From the NCBI GenBank assembly GCA_964058845.1, contig CAXKVR010000658.1, forward strand, positions 1-19,722: DNA of 19,722 bases, read 5' to 3'. A model generated the notes under the pieces. The model saw only the letters and a list, made by a program, of their open reading frames with translations, was not told the origin of the DNA and made no database searches. This document shows, in pieces, positions 1 to 10,328 of this stretch. Source of the DNA: Carex sylvatica (Eukaryota > Streptophyta > Magnoliopsida > Poales > Cyperaceae). The translations under genes and the position numbers were made by a program. Position 1 is the first letter of the stretch, and each line of letters starts with the position of its first letter.

Positions 1-220
1 TAGATGTAAATATAAAATTATGTCTCGTCCTAATTTTTTTTTCCAATATAATATTTCTATGTTTTTCTCATAACAAATTAAAAAAAATGTATACTTGAAA
101 ATAATTATTAATTTATAATCTATCGTAAAAAAAAAAAAAATCTTGACTCCGCTCCCGACTTGCAGTGTACTGAAACAAAAAAGTTAAAGGTCATATGATG
201 TTCCTTTTTTTCTGATTAAA
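1..220. other. AT-rich intergenic stretch, no gene seen
   Basis: This is A/T homopolymer-rich sequence with many stops in all frames. No conserved coding motif, RNA gene or repeat with clear ends is visible. It ends at the target duplication of the hAT-like element. Confidence 0.6.
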
Positions 221-228
221 CAAGCAAT

Positions 229-576
229 TAAGGGTGCAGATGGGTTGGATATTATCCAATCGTATCCGAATCTGTATCTAAAAATTAAATACAGATATTC
301 GATATTTGAATATCCGTGCGGATACGGATAAGGATATGGTTTTAAATTTTAATTATCCGTATCCGAATAATAGATATATACTATATAGTTTAATATATAT
401 TATGAAAAAAATTATGTTATTCACTATTATAAAAAGTGGATATATGTATCCATATCCGTTTAATATCCGATCCGTATCCGTATCCGTCTAATATCTGATC
501 CGTATCCATATCCGAAAAATAAAAACGGATTCGGATATATATGGTTTTACCACTATCCGATCCGTTTGCACCCCTA
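229..576. mobile_element. Non-autonomous hAT-type MITE (348 bp) with 8-bp TSD
   Basis: The ends are imperfect inverted repeats: the left end reads TAAGGGTGCAGATGG and the reverse complement of the right end reads TAGGGGTGCAAACGG. They are flanked by a perfect 8-bp direct repeat, CAAGCAAT, at 221-228 and 577-584. An 8-bp target duplication with a TAGGG-like terminus is typical of hAT elements. The interior carries no transposase. It is made of many degenerate GGATACGGAT / ATCCGTATCC motifs on both strands (about 255-535), which can pair with each other. The short open frames inside are by-products of this repetition. The element is probably mobilised in trans by an autonomous hAT. The perfect TSD suggests a fairly recent insertion. 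Confidence 0.82.
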
Positions 577-584
577 CAAGCAAT

Positions 585-1035
585 ACAAGTTCACAGCATG
601 TAATCTATTATTCCATATAAACATCATAAATCCTCTAATATAAATCCAATACAAAACTATAGTTATATCTACTTGATAAATAAATAAATAAATACTAGCT
701 GTTTGTAAAAAAGAATGAGCACATGTTAGTAACTTTGTATTTGAGTAGGTATGCTTTGAATTATGATGATAGTTCTCTTTGGTGAAACTCAACAAAGGCT
801 GCCAATTGGATAAAACATTCCCCTCATCAACACTGATTCCTGTGTTTTCTTGTTAAATAACACACTACAAAAGCAAATTGATTGGATTCCAAAAGGTTTG
901 TTCCCCTGTCATCAGGTTATGGGCTTTGCTCTAAATCATCATTATACTGTCTCTTAACTTATCTTAATTCATACTATGTAGGTTTATATATTAATTTATA
1001 TCACTAAGGTAACAGAGTTTTTTTTTTTTTTTTTT
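585..1035. other. AT-rich intergenic stretch, no gene seen
   Basis: Between the hAT-like element and the hairpin at 1036 there is only low-complexity A/T-rich sequence, ending in a T-run (about 1018-1035). A minus-strand open frame at 574-795 has no recognisable motif and no coding composition, so I do not count it as a gene. Confidence 0.5.
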
Positions 1036-1137
1036 AGATTCGGACCGTTCAATCAGAATCTGCACAAATATTAAAGGGGCTTGTGCATTATACCTCAGAC
1101 CAAATTGGCTTGAATTCTAATCGGACGGTCCGGATCT
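1036..1137. repeat. Short inverted repeat (~100 bp hairpin)
   Basis: The left arm at 1036-1053 (AGATTCGGACCGTTCAAT) and the reverse complement of 1120-1137 (AGATCCGGACCGTCCGAT) match with few differences. The interior holds a second pairing, TGCACAA with TTGTGCA. No target duplication is evident. The arm motif (CGGACCGTTC) resembles the terminal part of the longer foldback elements in the UGT intron, so this may be a short or internally deleted relative. Confidence 0.55.
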
Positions 1138-1447
1138 TAACATAAATTTCAACCACCACCTTTAAAAGACAAAAGAAAAAAAAAAGAAACAAAACAAGTC
1201 AGAGGTACTTAAAATTCATATTCTAAGTCTACATAAACTGATATTACAGCAAACAAAAATCCATTAAATAGAACAAATATTTAGACCATATGGAAGATTA
1301 CTTAATATATATATTTTTTTATCCCTTTAAAGTTAAGCATGAAGAGTATAATTCATGTTATGTCCCAAACGCATAAAAGCAGATAGGTACCCCCACTATT
1401 ATCTGTTACCTAAATTGCATTTCTTGTCAGGAAGAAAGGGATATATT

Positions 1448-1478
<31 letters not shown>

Positions 1479-3854
1479 CAATCCATATCAATAGTTCAAT
1501 CTTTCACAAGTAAACATCCCACTAAAGAGTTCATCACCATTGCTTTTAAAGTAGTAACCAATGCAAGTATGTAAATTTATTTACTTATAATATTTGTTGT
1601 CTTATGCAGGGCAGAATCTGTTAATTGAGATTAGGGGATTGAATAAGTTACATTAGTGTAATTTCATCTTATAAATGGGGCTGAAAACTATTAATACTTA
1701 TAAAAAAATTATAAAGGATAAATAAATTGGTAATTTATAATTGGAAAAAAAAAATAGTATTTTTTTTTTTTTGTGATGGCATGCTATATTATTTTTGTTA
1801 TAATTGTGTTCCTAAAACAAGAGTAATCTGGATTCAACAAGAATTTCCAAATTGATTAATAACATTATTTGATATTGAAATGCATTCCACCTGGGTCCCC
1901 ATTTTAAGAATCAAAAGAGGTCGCTATTTTAATTAGATCAACCCCCTTTAATTTGAGATCTAGACCTAAATAGAGACAAATTTCATAATCAAACCCTTGA
2001 CTAGGGGTACCAAACTTAGCTAAAAAGCCAAGTAAGCAAAAGAAAAATAATTGCAATTTTATTTTTATATTAGCCAAATTTGGATATAGTATGCTGCTCC
2101 AGTTTACACATTTTGTGGTCCAAAGCATTTTCCTTTCTATCAAATATATGTTATCATTTAAGTGTATTATACAAAACTACATTAAAATTACAAAATCATT
2201 TACCAGAACTTTCATGCTTCATTTTTTTAATTATCTGTAAGAAAGAAAAACATTTTTTTAGAAACAAGTAGAGGTCCATAATTAAAAAAAAAAAAAAAAG
2301 TACTAGTAATAATTAATAAACTAACAAGAGCATGCATAAGTGGGGTCAAAATACAACCTAGTAGTGGGGATGATGAAATTAAATTTACAAATGGAGGCCA
2401 GAACTGCCATTCACTGTTTGACAATGACCTCTCTCTTTGCTCTTTGCTCTTTGCTTCTCTCCTCTTAGTTGGATATGTTATTCACATTTATTGTGGAATA
2501 TATTAACATCAAAATTTATTTTGAATTTGACATTAAAAAAATTCATACACAACTACTTTTATTGATGAAAAATATTATGAATATGCTAAATCAGCTCAGG
2601 CAGTTCAAATTAGGTAATGCCATATCACTGATTAGGTGTGGATGTACCACTTTTAAGCTAAAAGTTAAAATTACTTTAAAAATAATAATTAATTGACAAC
2701 AAATATTCAAAATCATAAGAATTAAATGAAAACAAAACTATACAAAATAATGTTATTATTAGAATTTTATTGTTGCATGGTTTGAACAGGTCAAAAAAAT
2801 GGTCAATTGTCAAAAATTCAGTAGACCCCCAAAATATTTGTCTTCTATTAACATTCTTCCGTACTGATGAAATATAAAACATTTTAATAAAAATAACAAA
2901 ATGAAATGGCCCACAAATAGCTCAGTGGATTGAATTTCATGATCATATCAGATGCCATTGTCTCCTTATCACCTCACTTAATCTATTTATTAATATAAAA
3001 CATTTTCTTCTCCTTTTCAGTCTCTCATTTACTGCCAACATTTTCTTTACACTTTTTTATTGGGCCATTTTCTGAAGGCCTGCTCTGATTTTTTTTTTTT
3101 TTGGTCTCCTTTTGTTTTGTTTTGTTTAATAATACTACGTGCCAGGAATGTGTATGGAGTGCATTTGTATTTTGCCTGATTTTTCCATATTATTTTGTAC
3201 CCAAAATAAATTATAATTTTTTTAGTACTAAACTAAAAAGATAGGAGCATCACTTACAATTTTTTGACTGGTTTCATGACAACATAAATAATTATTTTTA
3301 AATGATTCAAACAAAAATAAATTATTTTTTTAAGGTGTCAAAATAATAATAAACTAAAATTGATTCTTGATTATTGTAAAATATTCACTACACTAGTGCA
3401 GAATACACACTGATATATTGTAATTTATTGACAACTATCATGCTTTTTCACCTCCATTAGCTTTTAACAGTTGCTTCAACTTCTCATATCAATATATCAT
3501 ATGCCACTTTTAAAAAATAAATAGAAATATCTGGCCATAGCCCATATCTCATTCAAGAAGGACACCCATTAATTTGTGAAAATATTTAAATTAAAGAAAG
3601 TGGGGACACATTTTATTGTTTAAACTGTATTTGGGACCATATACAAATTATTGTGTCATGAATGAGAAATATATATATTAGGTTGCCACCGACACTAAAT
3701 AGTAAATAGGAGATATAATGCATGCAAGTAGCGATTGAAAGTTTGAAACTAATCATTTATTATATATAGCTTCTATCTCTTCATAGATGAATTATTGGTG
3801 TACCAAAACAACCTGTCACTAATTAGCCTGAGACTGAGGCAACTGATCAAATTA
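1138..3854. other. Gene-poor AT-rich intergenic DNA
   Basis: No coding region can be supported. Open frames here (for example 1904-2143 minus, 2469-2696 plus, 2676-2882 minus) are short, poly-Lys/Phe/Ile-rich and lack family motifs. Visible structure is limited to a GA microsatellite (1451-1478), T and A runs, a CTCTTTG triplicate near 2435-2455 and a TTTTG run near 3111-3126. Confidence 0.5.
1451..1478. repeat. (AG)n dinucleotide microsatellite
   Basis: An uninterrupted AG/GA run of about 14 units lies in non-coding DNA. It would be expected to be length-polymorphic. Confidence 0.9.
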
Positions 3855-3970
3855 ATCAAATCATATAATTGTTTTAGAAACTATCAATCCTTATTTGAAA
3901 CCTACTAATCAAAATCATATAATTGTTTTAGAAACTGTCAATCCTTGTTTGAAACCTACTAATCAAAATT
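3855..3970 (+). repeat. 54-bp tandem duplication (two copies)
   Basis: Two adjacent copies share TCATATAATTGTTTTAGAAA followed by a block reading CT(A/G)TCAATCCTT(A/G)TTTGAAACCTACTAATC. The second copy is shifted by 54 bp and differs by a few substitutions and one A. It is non-coding. It is probably a local replication-slippage or unequal-exchange duplication. Confidence 0.85.
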
Positions 3971-4559
3971 TGTAGAAATAGACAGGCGACCAAATTTGGT
4001 TCGATGCTTAATATGAACTGTTTGATCTGCGTAAATTAATGATTATAATATTATTTTTATCTTTTTAATAAAGAATATAATGGATACTTCATAAATTTAA
4101 AATGAGTTTTAATAACAAAGTCGATAAATTAGATAACTTTGTGATTTATTTTAATTTAAAGAGTAAATATCAAATTATGATTCACCATCTCTGTCTTTGT
4201 CCAAATATTAATTTTATCTCTTTTATTTTTTTTATGAAACAGCAGACATATAAGAAATGATTGATGCTTATGATTGAGACATGTTGTTGACCAAGAATTA
4301 TGTAATTATGAGATCAAATCAATCTTTCAATAGGTGTTTTTGTTTATCACAAATATATTTTCTGTTGCAATAAAATATTATGAATATATTTCCTGCAAAT
4401 TATTGTCATAATTTGGATTACTATAAGAAGATGTTCAGTTTACTTGTTCAGAAATGAGAACAAAACTTTTAGTAATAAACTTCATTTATATTTTACCTCT
4501 AAAATTCATAATATCATATTTACCCTTCTAAATTTCAAAAACTCACAAATTTACTCAAT
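3971..4559. other. AT-rich intergenic stretch, no gene seen
   Basis: There are no frames with coding character, no RNA genes and no repeats with definable ends. Confidence 0.45.
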
Positions 4560-4870
4560 TTATAAAAAATTTAATAACTGAAAATTTAAAATTTAAAATT
4601 CAAAATAAAACCGTTGGATATGATCTACATCATTTTATCTATGCACGTGTAAAAAATTATGATATTTCAACTTTGTTTTGGTTGTCATCAAGAATTTGTA
4701 AAAACATACTAATGTGAATAATTTCTAGATATTGATTTTTTAACTTATTAATGCACATATAAACAAAACTAATTTTTTATGAGCACGTAGAGAAAATAAC
4801 ATAGATCACATCTAACTGTTTTATTTTGACATTTATAATTTAAATTTTGAGTATTAACATTTTAAAATAG
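4560..4870. repeat. Foldback / MITE-like inverted repeat (~310 bp)
   Basis: Two diverged arms pair about a centre near 4715. For example, AAAATAAAACCGTTGGAT (from 4602) pairs with the reverse complement of the segment ending at 4827 (AAAATAAAACAGTTAGAT). The similarity continues outward through AAAATTTAAA-type sequence and inward through ATGATCTACAT / GTGATCTATGT and GCACGTG / TACGTGC. There is no coding content. I could not fix the exact ends or a target duplication, so superfamily is not assigned. The arms are divergent enough to suggest an old insertion. Confidence 0.6.
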
Positions 4871-7010
4871 AGACACAGTGAAAACACAAAAAATAAAGAC
4901 ATTTGAATCCTCCTCTCTAAACAACAAATAGTAAAGAAATATAAAAAAAAAACAAAAAAATTACTCCGTAGTAAGAATCAATCCGTGCTATGCCTCACTC
5001 TAATTTATAGAACGGATGTGCCACGATGTTTATGTCTGCCTAGCTAACATTGGAAATTGGATTATGGATGGAATGGAAAGATAGATCTTGGGATGTGGCA
5101 TGACATAGAGTCATGGAGAGGTATACCCCACAAAAGGTCACATCAGTGAGGCCACCGTAGATCAATCCAAAATCCTTTAATTTGGTCTCTTGACTTCCTG
5201 TCTCAGTGCTACTTCCATACTTCTTCCATGTAATTATTTATTTATTTTATATACCAAACATTGTTAATATTATAATTAATTATATCGTATGTGAATCTCT
5301 CTAATTAATGTTTCTCAGGTACTTGGGACTTGAGGTATAACTTTATCATAGGGAACCGAATTCTTTGCTCTGGGCCAAGAAATTCCTGCTCTCAGAGTCA
5401 TTGTTAGTGGACTTCCAGTTCAAAAATTAAATGTGATCGGCCCTCTTTAATAGTGGCCGGCCTTACATTCCAATGACTGAGAGAACATAAAATTTCTGCA
5501 CCCGGAGGGCTGGTGATCTCCTTCCTTATCATAGAGTCGAGGAAAAAAAAAAAACTGAGGCGCCCTTCTTTTTCTCAGATTTTAATGTGGTATAAAATCT
5601 CCTGCTTTATTTTATGTCTGTTTCGATCTGAACAGTTATAATTAAAGAATAAAAAATATCTGAGTTTTGAAAAAATACAATCAATATTTAAATATGACCG
5701 TTCAGATAAAAACAAGCATGAAATTGATGAATGAATTAAACCTTTCTGTAAGATTTTCTGCATACAGGGCAGGTGATTTGATTCCTTTTAATGTCATTAA
5801 CAAAAATATTTTTAATTTTGATGACCCAAAATTTTATGTATGAAAAAAAATGGGTACACCTGATATGACAAAAAGAAGCACTCATTCTGTATCTGAAAAA
5901 AAGGAGCATCACAATATGATGTTGTATAGGGAAGTAGAATATACGTATGTATTGTACAGTATATTTGAATGAGATTATATCCACAAGTACAACAAATTAA
6001 ATTTTGTAGTGTATCAGAGACTCAAGTATCAGAAAAATCAGAAGAAAAAAAAGGAGCATCACATCCACATGTTGTTTGGCGTAGCAAACATGGTGTATCA
6101 GAGTACGGTACGCCGTGTGTACCGACATAATAACTACCTTGGCAAAAGTTGGTAAAAGAGAATGTGTAATTTTCAATGAAAGAATGTACATGTAAATAGT
6201 AAGAATACAAGGACCAAACTGTAAAGATTAAGTGATGGAAAATTATTTAAAAGTAAGAAGAACTAAAATGTTTTTTAAAATTTTATTTGTCAAGCTCTTG
6301 ATCATATACAAAATATATAAATGAAGTTACAATTAAAAGGATGAAGATTATTTATTAAGCAAAATGGTGATAATAAATTATGTTTAGATTTTATGTAAAT
6401 TTAAATATGTTTTTAAGAATAATTCGAAATTTTCATATAGGAAATTATTTATGAATATTAATAATTAAAAATTAAACATTCATCTTTCTAAAAGAAAAAG
6501 AAAAAACATGTTTTTGAAAAGTAAGGCGGGGTCGTTGTTTTCAAAATAGATGTAAAAAGAATAAAGAAAATGGATTTCAATTTTTTTTTTTTTTTTTTTT
6601 TTGAGGTTAGAGCCTCTCTGTGTTTTATCTTGTCCGAGTTACTTTTGATTGCTAGCTCCGAGGCACCGTACACAGAAATCTTTTTTTATCACGTGGACAC
6701 TATATAATTGTGCTACATTTTTTTTTATAATAAACACCCATCATTTGTTTTTATTTAATATATGTCGTTATTTCCAAAATTCCATCAGGAGTGAATTATA
6801 CAAATGCACATCGTTCGGTTCTTTTGTTAAATTTTACCGTTCTAGGGAAAACAAAAAAACAAAAAAATGAGAAAAAAAAGGCGAAATCACTGTTTACAGT
6901 AGGGATATGAATAAATCAAAGTATACATGAAAACATTATTATTTCTAGCACTCCAGCATGAACAATAAGTAAAACAATGAAAAATTTAATAATAAATGAG
7001 TCTTCTTAGA
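4871..7010. other. Gene-poor intergenic DNA
   Basis: No gene is supported. Open frames on the minus strand between 5575 and 6210 are short, overlap each other and have no conserved motif. A 95-nt stretch (about 5390-5485) has 13-bp ends that can pair (CTCTCAGAGTCATTG with CAATGACTGAGAG). A shared AAAAAGGAGCATCACA motif occurs near 5900 and 6048. A 22-24 nt T-run lies at about 6580-6602. Confidence 0.45.
5620..5712. repeat. Short inverted repeat
   Basis: GTTTCGATCTGAACAGTTAT at 5620-5639 pairs with the reverse complement of 5693-5712 (GTTTTTATCTGAACGGTCAT). The unit is about 93 bp and non-coding. It may be the core of an eroded foldback element, since GAACGGTC-type arms recur in the window. 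Confidence 0.4.
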
Positions 7011-7262
7011 TAGGGGTTTATACGGAGCTGATAATATCCAATCTGTATTCGATATTAAATTTTAATTAATTGTATTTAATAGTACATATATATTATGATA
7101 TAATATTTGTATATTTTTTAATAATATCACATTCCATTAGTATCTGTCTATTATTAGATTTATATTTGTATCTGAATTCAAATAATAAAAACAGATATAT
7201 ATATATTTATATATATATAATTTTATCACTGTCGCTTCATATCTGATTTGTTTTCACTCCTA
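7011..7262. mobile_element. Decayed relative of the hAT-type MITE
   Basis: It starts TAGGGGTTTATACGG and ends with the complement-like TTTTCACTCCTA, matching the TAGGGGTGCAAACGG terminus of the element at 229-576. The interior again has ATATCCAATCTGTAT, GTATCTG and ATCTGATTTG motifs, which are degraded versions of the GGATACGGAT repeats. The flanking 8-mers do not match, so the target duplication is lost or the ends are misplaced. The assignment rests on the shared termini and interior style only. Confidence 0.45.
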
Positions 7263-7397
7263 AATAATAATAATAAAAATACAAATTTAATTTCTCCAAA
7301 AACGACAATATCTTGCTAAATACTTATCTAATAGACTAGTACACAAATTACAATTGTTACCCAATGTGATATTGGACAGAACTTCGTAAATTCTAAT

Positions 7398-7425
7398 CCC
7401 TAAACTCTAAATACTAAACCCTATC
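7398..7425 (+). repeat. Degenerate telomere-like heptamer array
   Basis: Four consecutive 7-mers read CCCTAAA, CTCTAAA, TACTAAA and CCCTATC, in register. The plant telomere repeat is CCCTAAA/TTTAGGG. With only four degenerate units this could be a relic interstitial telomeric tract, a telo-box-like coincidence or simple AT-rich drift. Confidence 0.4.
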
Positions 7426-7465
7426 TCTGGGATTTTTTTTAAAACCCACAAATAAAAAATAAAAT

Positions 7466-7690
7466 TTTATTAAACTAACTTGATTGCTTTCGTTTTTAGA
7501 AAAATTATAAAAATTGAGATGTTATTTTGGTCCGATTTTTTTTTTTCCAGAACCAATGTCATTTGGTCCGAGCTATTTTCATAGATTTCAATAAAAAAAA
7601 TGATGATAAAACTTGTGAAAATACCTCAAACCAAAATGACATCTCGATTCTTATAGTTTTTGTAGAAAGCAATCAAGTTGGCTTGATAAA
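7466..7690. repeat. Foldback / MITE-like inverted repeat (~225 bp)
   Basis: The left arm from 7466 (TTTATTAAACTAACTTGATT then GCTTTC) matches the reverse complement of the arm ending at 7690 (TTTATCAAGCCAACTTGATT then GCTTTC). Pairing continues through GAGATGTTATTTTGGT / GAGATGTCATTTTGGT. Arms are about 70-80 bp and the loop is about 60 bp. The open frame 7527-7712 lies inside it and is not a gene. It abuts the larger element that starts near 7707, so the two may be nested or may be parts of one compound element. Confidence 0.7.
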
Positions 7691-7706
7691 GTATTTTTTT
7701 TATGGG

Positions 7707-8770
7707 AGCTGATAATAGTACCCGCGCTACAGTACTCGCACTGTATCCGCAGGAGGGACCATTGAAAATTAAATGTTAAAATATAACTTCTTGTAGGGAT
7801 TGCAAAAACTGCACAATTCGAATTTTTTTTTCTCTAAAGTATCAATACCTATGAACGGAAGTATTTATACCTATGTACAGAAGTATTTATACTTATGGTG
7901 TGAATAATTATTTATTGCGTGGATTATGTAGCGTTAAGATAACAATAACCGCTCTACATTACCCGCACTGTACTCGCGCTACAGTACCTGGGGACCACTG
8001 AAAATTAAATGCATAAATATAACTTTCTACGGGAACTACAGAAACTTCACAATTTGAATTTTTTTTTAAGTATTAATATTTATGCAATTTTTTCTTTCAA
8101 ATGAGATCCACGATGATGTACTTTCAAGCTCATCGTCACGCAAATGTTTATACCTCGCCGTACAAGTATTTATACCTACACTTGCAAGTATTTTTTACAT
8201 ATGACACTGAAAGTATTAATATCTAAATATTGAAAGCATTTATACTTATATACTGAAGTATTTATACCTATGATGTCAACTATGTTTGTTAGAGAAAAGT
8301 TGACACGAGAATGATTGGGGTACTCGAAAAGAGATTATCATAACAAGTTACGCCTCAAAATATTAATATCTTACTTTTTTAAGTGCTAATATCTTATCTT
8401 CTAAGTATATATATCTACGAAGGTATAAATATCTAAGTATTTTTTACATATGATACTGAAAGTATTAATATCTAAGCATTGAAAGTATTTATATCTATGC
8501 ACTGAAGTATTTATTTTTATGAGATCAATTATTTTTGTTAGAGAAAGGTTGACGCGGAATTAGTGCTGGGGCTTTGAAAGGAGACCATATATAGTGGGGA
8601 CCATAGAAAAATGATGTTGCTGAAATTTTAGAATAATAATTAGTTAAGACTATATAATATATTTTTAGAATAATAATTAGTGAGATCATAATATATTATT
8701 CCTCTAATTTTAAGTACTGTAGTGAGGATACAGTGCAGATACTGTAGCACAGATACAGAAATAATAATTA
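7707..8770. mobile_element. ~1.06-kb non-autonomous TIR element with internal tandem repeats
   Basis: The left end (AGCTGATAATAGTACCCGCG, then CTACAGTACTCGCACTGTATCC) is mirrored by the reverse complement of the right end near 8712-8770 (GTGCTACAGTATCTGCACTGTATCC). The interior holds no transposase. It contains many AAGTATTTATACCTATG-like units, a ~240-bp duplication near its left end (CTACAGTACTCGCACTG and GGGACCA(T/C)TGAAAATTAAATG recur), and a ~250-bp duplication further right. A second copy, in reverse orientation, lies at 15195-16004, so this is a dispersed family. I could not identify a target duplication or superfamily. The exact right end is uncertain by several bases. Confidence 0.65.
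8192..8560 (+). repeat. Internal ~250-bp direct duplication
   Basis: TTTTTACATATGACACTGAA near 8192 recurs as TTTTTACATATGATACTGAA near 8441. The match continues through AAGTATTAATATCTAA, GTATTTATA and TTTGTTAGAGAAA(A/G)GTTGAC. It lies within the 7707-8770 element and shows how that element has expanded. A further short repeat (TTAGAATAATAATTAGT) occurs twice at about 8627-8685. Confidence 0.7.
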
Positions 8771-9220
8771 TTTTTATTTATAATTTCTAAAAAATGTTTC
8801 ATCTCCGATACGGAATGAGGAGGGCATATATAAAAAAAAAAAGGGCTATCCGATGAGTGAGGTCGAGTGGGTCAACGATAGTGAGGTCAAATTTGATTGA
8901 TTTGATAGCCGAATTAACTACATTAATTGATGACCAAAATACCCCCGCAAGTATCAGCACAAGTGCACAGTTGTTAGCATTTGCACTTTGGATGGAAGGG
9001 AATTGCCATACGTGATAGGCCCAATACCTGTGTACTTTCTTCCCCAGTCAGTGAAGCGTGACGCCAGTCGCCAATTAAATTCCTTGCACTTTCATTCATT
9101 TATTTATACAACTACTGATGTACATGTACGGATGTACCCCTTTTAAAAAATACAACCCAAATATATATGGACATATTAATTGTTTGATTTATTGTCAAAA
9201 TTACCACTAATAAATATACA
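8771..9220. other. Relatively unique intergenic stretch
   Basis: This stretch is less repetitive and less AT-rich than its surroundings. A TATATAAA-like string lies at about 8826-8833, but no gene follows on the plus strand that I can support. The palindrome GTACATGTAC lies near 9119-9128. No RNA gene is seen. Confidence 0.35.
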
Positions 9221-9575
9221 AGGAGATATCCACTTATACTGTTTCTTAGTGATACCGAATTACACTATATATTTTCAAAGTTTACAGTCTATCTAAATTG
9301 TTAAACATGGTAAATATATTAAAAATATGCTTGCAGACAAATTTTATATTTTTTGAATTTTTATTACTATTTATTAAGATGGGCACAAAAATTCAACAGT
9401 CTAAAACAGCGATTTTGTAAAATACTTTTAATATATCCATTAAATTTGATATGCAATCACATTTTAATATATCCATCATGTTGAACGAGTTGGATCGACT
9501 GTTTGGACTTTGAAAACTTTGAAAATATAAGGTGTAATCGGGTGTCACCAAAAACAGTGTAAGTGGATCCCTCCT
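9221..9575. mobile_element. Foldback MITE (~355 bp)
   Basis: The left end AGGAGATATCCACTTATACT matches the reverse complement of the right end AGGAGGGATCCACTTACACT. Pairing continues through CTGTTT, TTACAC and TATATTTTCAAAGTTT and on to ATATATTAAAA-type sequence about 110 bp in. The central part has GCTTGCAGACAAATTTTATA, close to GCTTGGAGACCAAATTTTAT of the foldback elements in the UGT intron, so they are probably one superfamily. The flanks TAAATATA (9211-9218) and TAAATATG (9577-9584) may be an imperfect 8-bp target duplication. Confidence 0.72.
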
Positions 9576-9954
9576 CTAAATATGTTGATTAGAGAAAATT
9601 ATTTACAAAATTCTGAAAAGCCCAAAATACAAGAGGGTCCCAAGATCCAATAAAACTAATGGGCTCCATTTTAAAGATGAATTTAGGTTAAGAAGAGTCT
9701 CAACTCATTGGCTGATTCTGATTACAGGAACTGGAAATGTCAATTTCAATCATCAAATTCTCATCCTTAATTTAAAGCCTACTAACGTTTATTGAGTTCA
9801 GACCTAACAGTACCTGAACAATTTATTTTATTAACCTCAATCTTTATAAATTACTATAAACTTTTCTTTTTCTTTCAGTGAAGCATTAATTAGCATATAA
9901 ACACATTACTTATATGAGTAGATTAGTTTAAACGGTTTTTCATTCGTTATTTGA
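9576..9954. other. AT-rich intergenic stretch, no gene seen
   Basis: It lies between the foldback element and the start of the A/B duplication. It has no counterpart upstream of copy B, so it marks the left breakpoint of the duplicated segment. No ORF or RNA gene is supported. Confidence 0.4.
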
Positions 9955-10022
9955 CCCAATCAAATAGAATTTTGAGTTAAATTCACTAATCATCTAGGAT
10001 TATATTAACAGTGAAACTAGCA

Positions 10023-10328
10023 GATTTATTTTTTTAAATAGAACTATTTTTAATCTTTTTAACACAACAAGCACTGTTTGTAGTAAAAAAAATTAAAAGA
10101 AAAAGACTCCACCGATTCCTATGATCGGTGCAGTCATTTTTGGACCATCAATAGTGATAAATGTGAAGTTTTTTGCTCCACCGATCCATAAGATCAGTGG
10201 AGAAAATAATTTTTTTTGCCTCCATCGACTGTAGAATCGATGGAGTCTTTTTTTATAGCTTCTCCATGTATAGTGTTTATTCTCTTAAAATTTTTAAAAA
10301 CAGTTCTATTTAAAAAAAAAAAAAAATC
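10023..10328. mobile_element. Mutator-type MITE (306 bp) with 9-bp TSD and three internal hairpins
   Basis: A perfect 9-bp direct repeat, AAACTAGCA, flanks the element (10014-10022 and 10329-10337). The inverted ends are GATTTATTTTTTTAAATAG and, as reverse complement, a T-rich version ending TTTAAATAGAAC. A 9-bp duplication is characteristic of Mutator-like elements. Inside are three related stem-loops: 10105-10135, 10176-10202 and 10220-10245, with arms of the type CTCCACCGAT / ATCGGTGGAG. No coding sequence is present. The corresponding place in duplication copy B (about 18020-18040, GAGTGAAACTTAAGTCATA) has no insertion. Confidence 0.85.

Noticed and set aside
2909..2925. TAGCTCAGTGG, like a tRNA A box, as possible tRNA or SINE start
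   Set aside because: No B box (GGTTCGAAT-like) follows at the right distance, no acceptor stem pairs, and no SINE body or A-tail is seen.
5390..5485. Stem-loop considered as a miRNA precursor
   Set aside because: Only 13 bp at the ends pair well; the interior does not form a continuous ~20-nt duplex, so a miRNA call is unsupported.
7527..7712. Plus-strand open frame of 61 residues
   Set aside because: It lies inside a foldback inverted repeat and has no conserved motif.
8826..8833. TATATAAA string as a core promoter
   Set aside because: No gene, transcript evidence or coding frame follows, and such strings are expected often in DNA this AT-rich.
1..9220. Possible unrecognised protein-coding gene in the left half
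   Set aside because: All frames are short, low-complexity and without splice-linked conserved motifs; I could not assemble any multi-exon gene.
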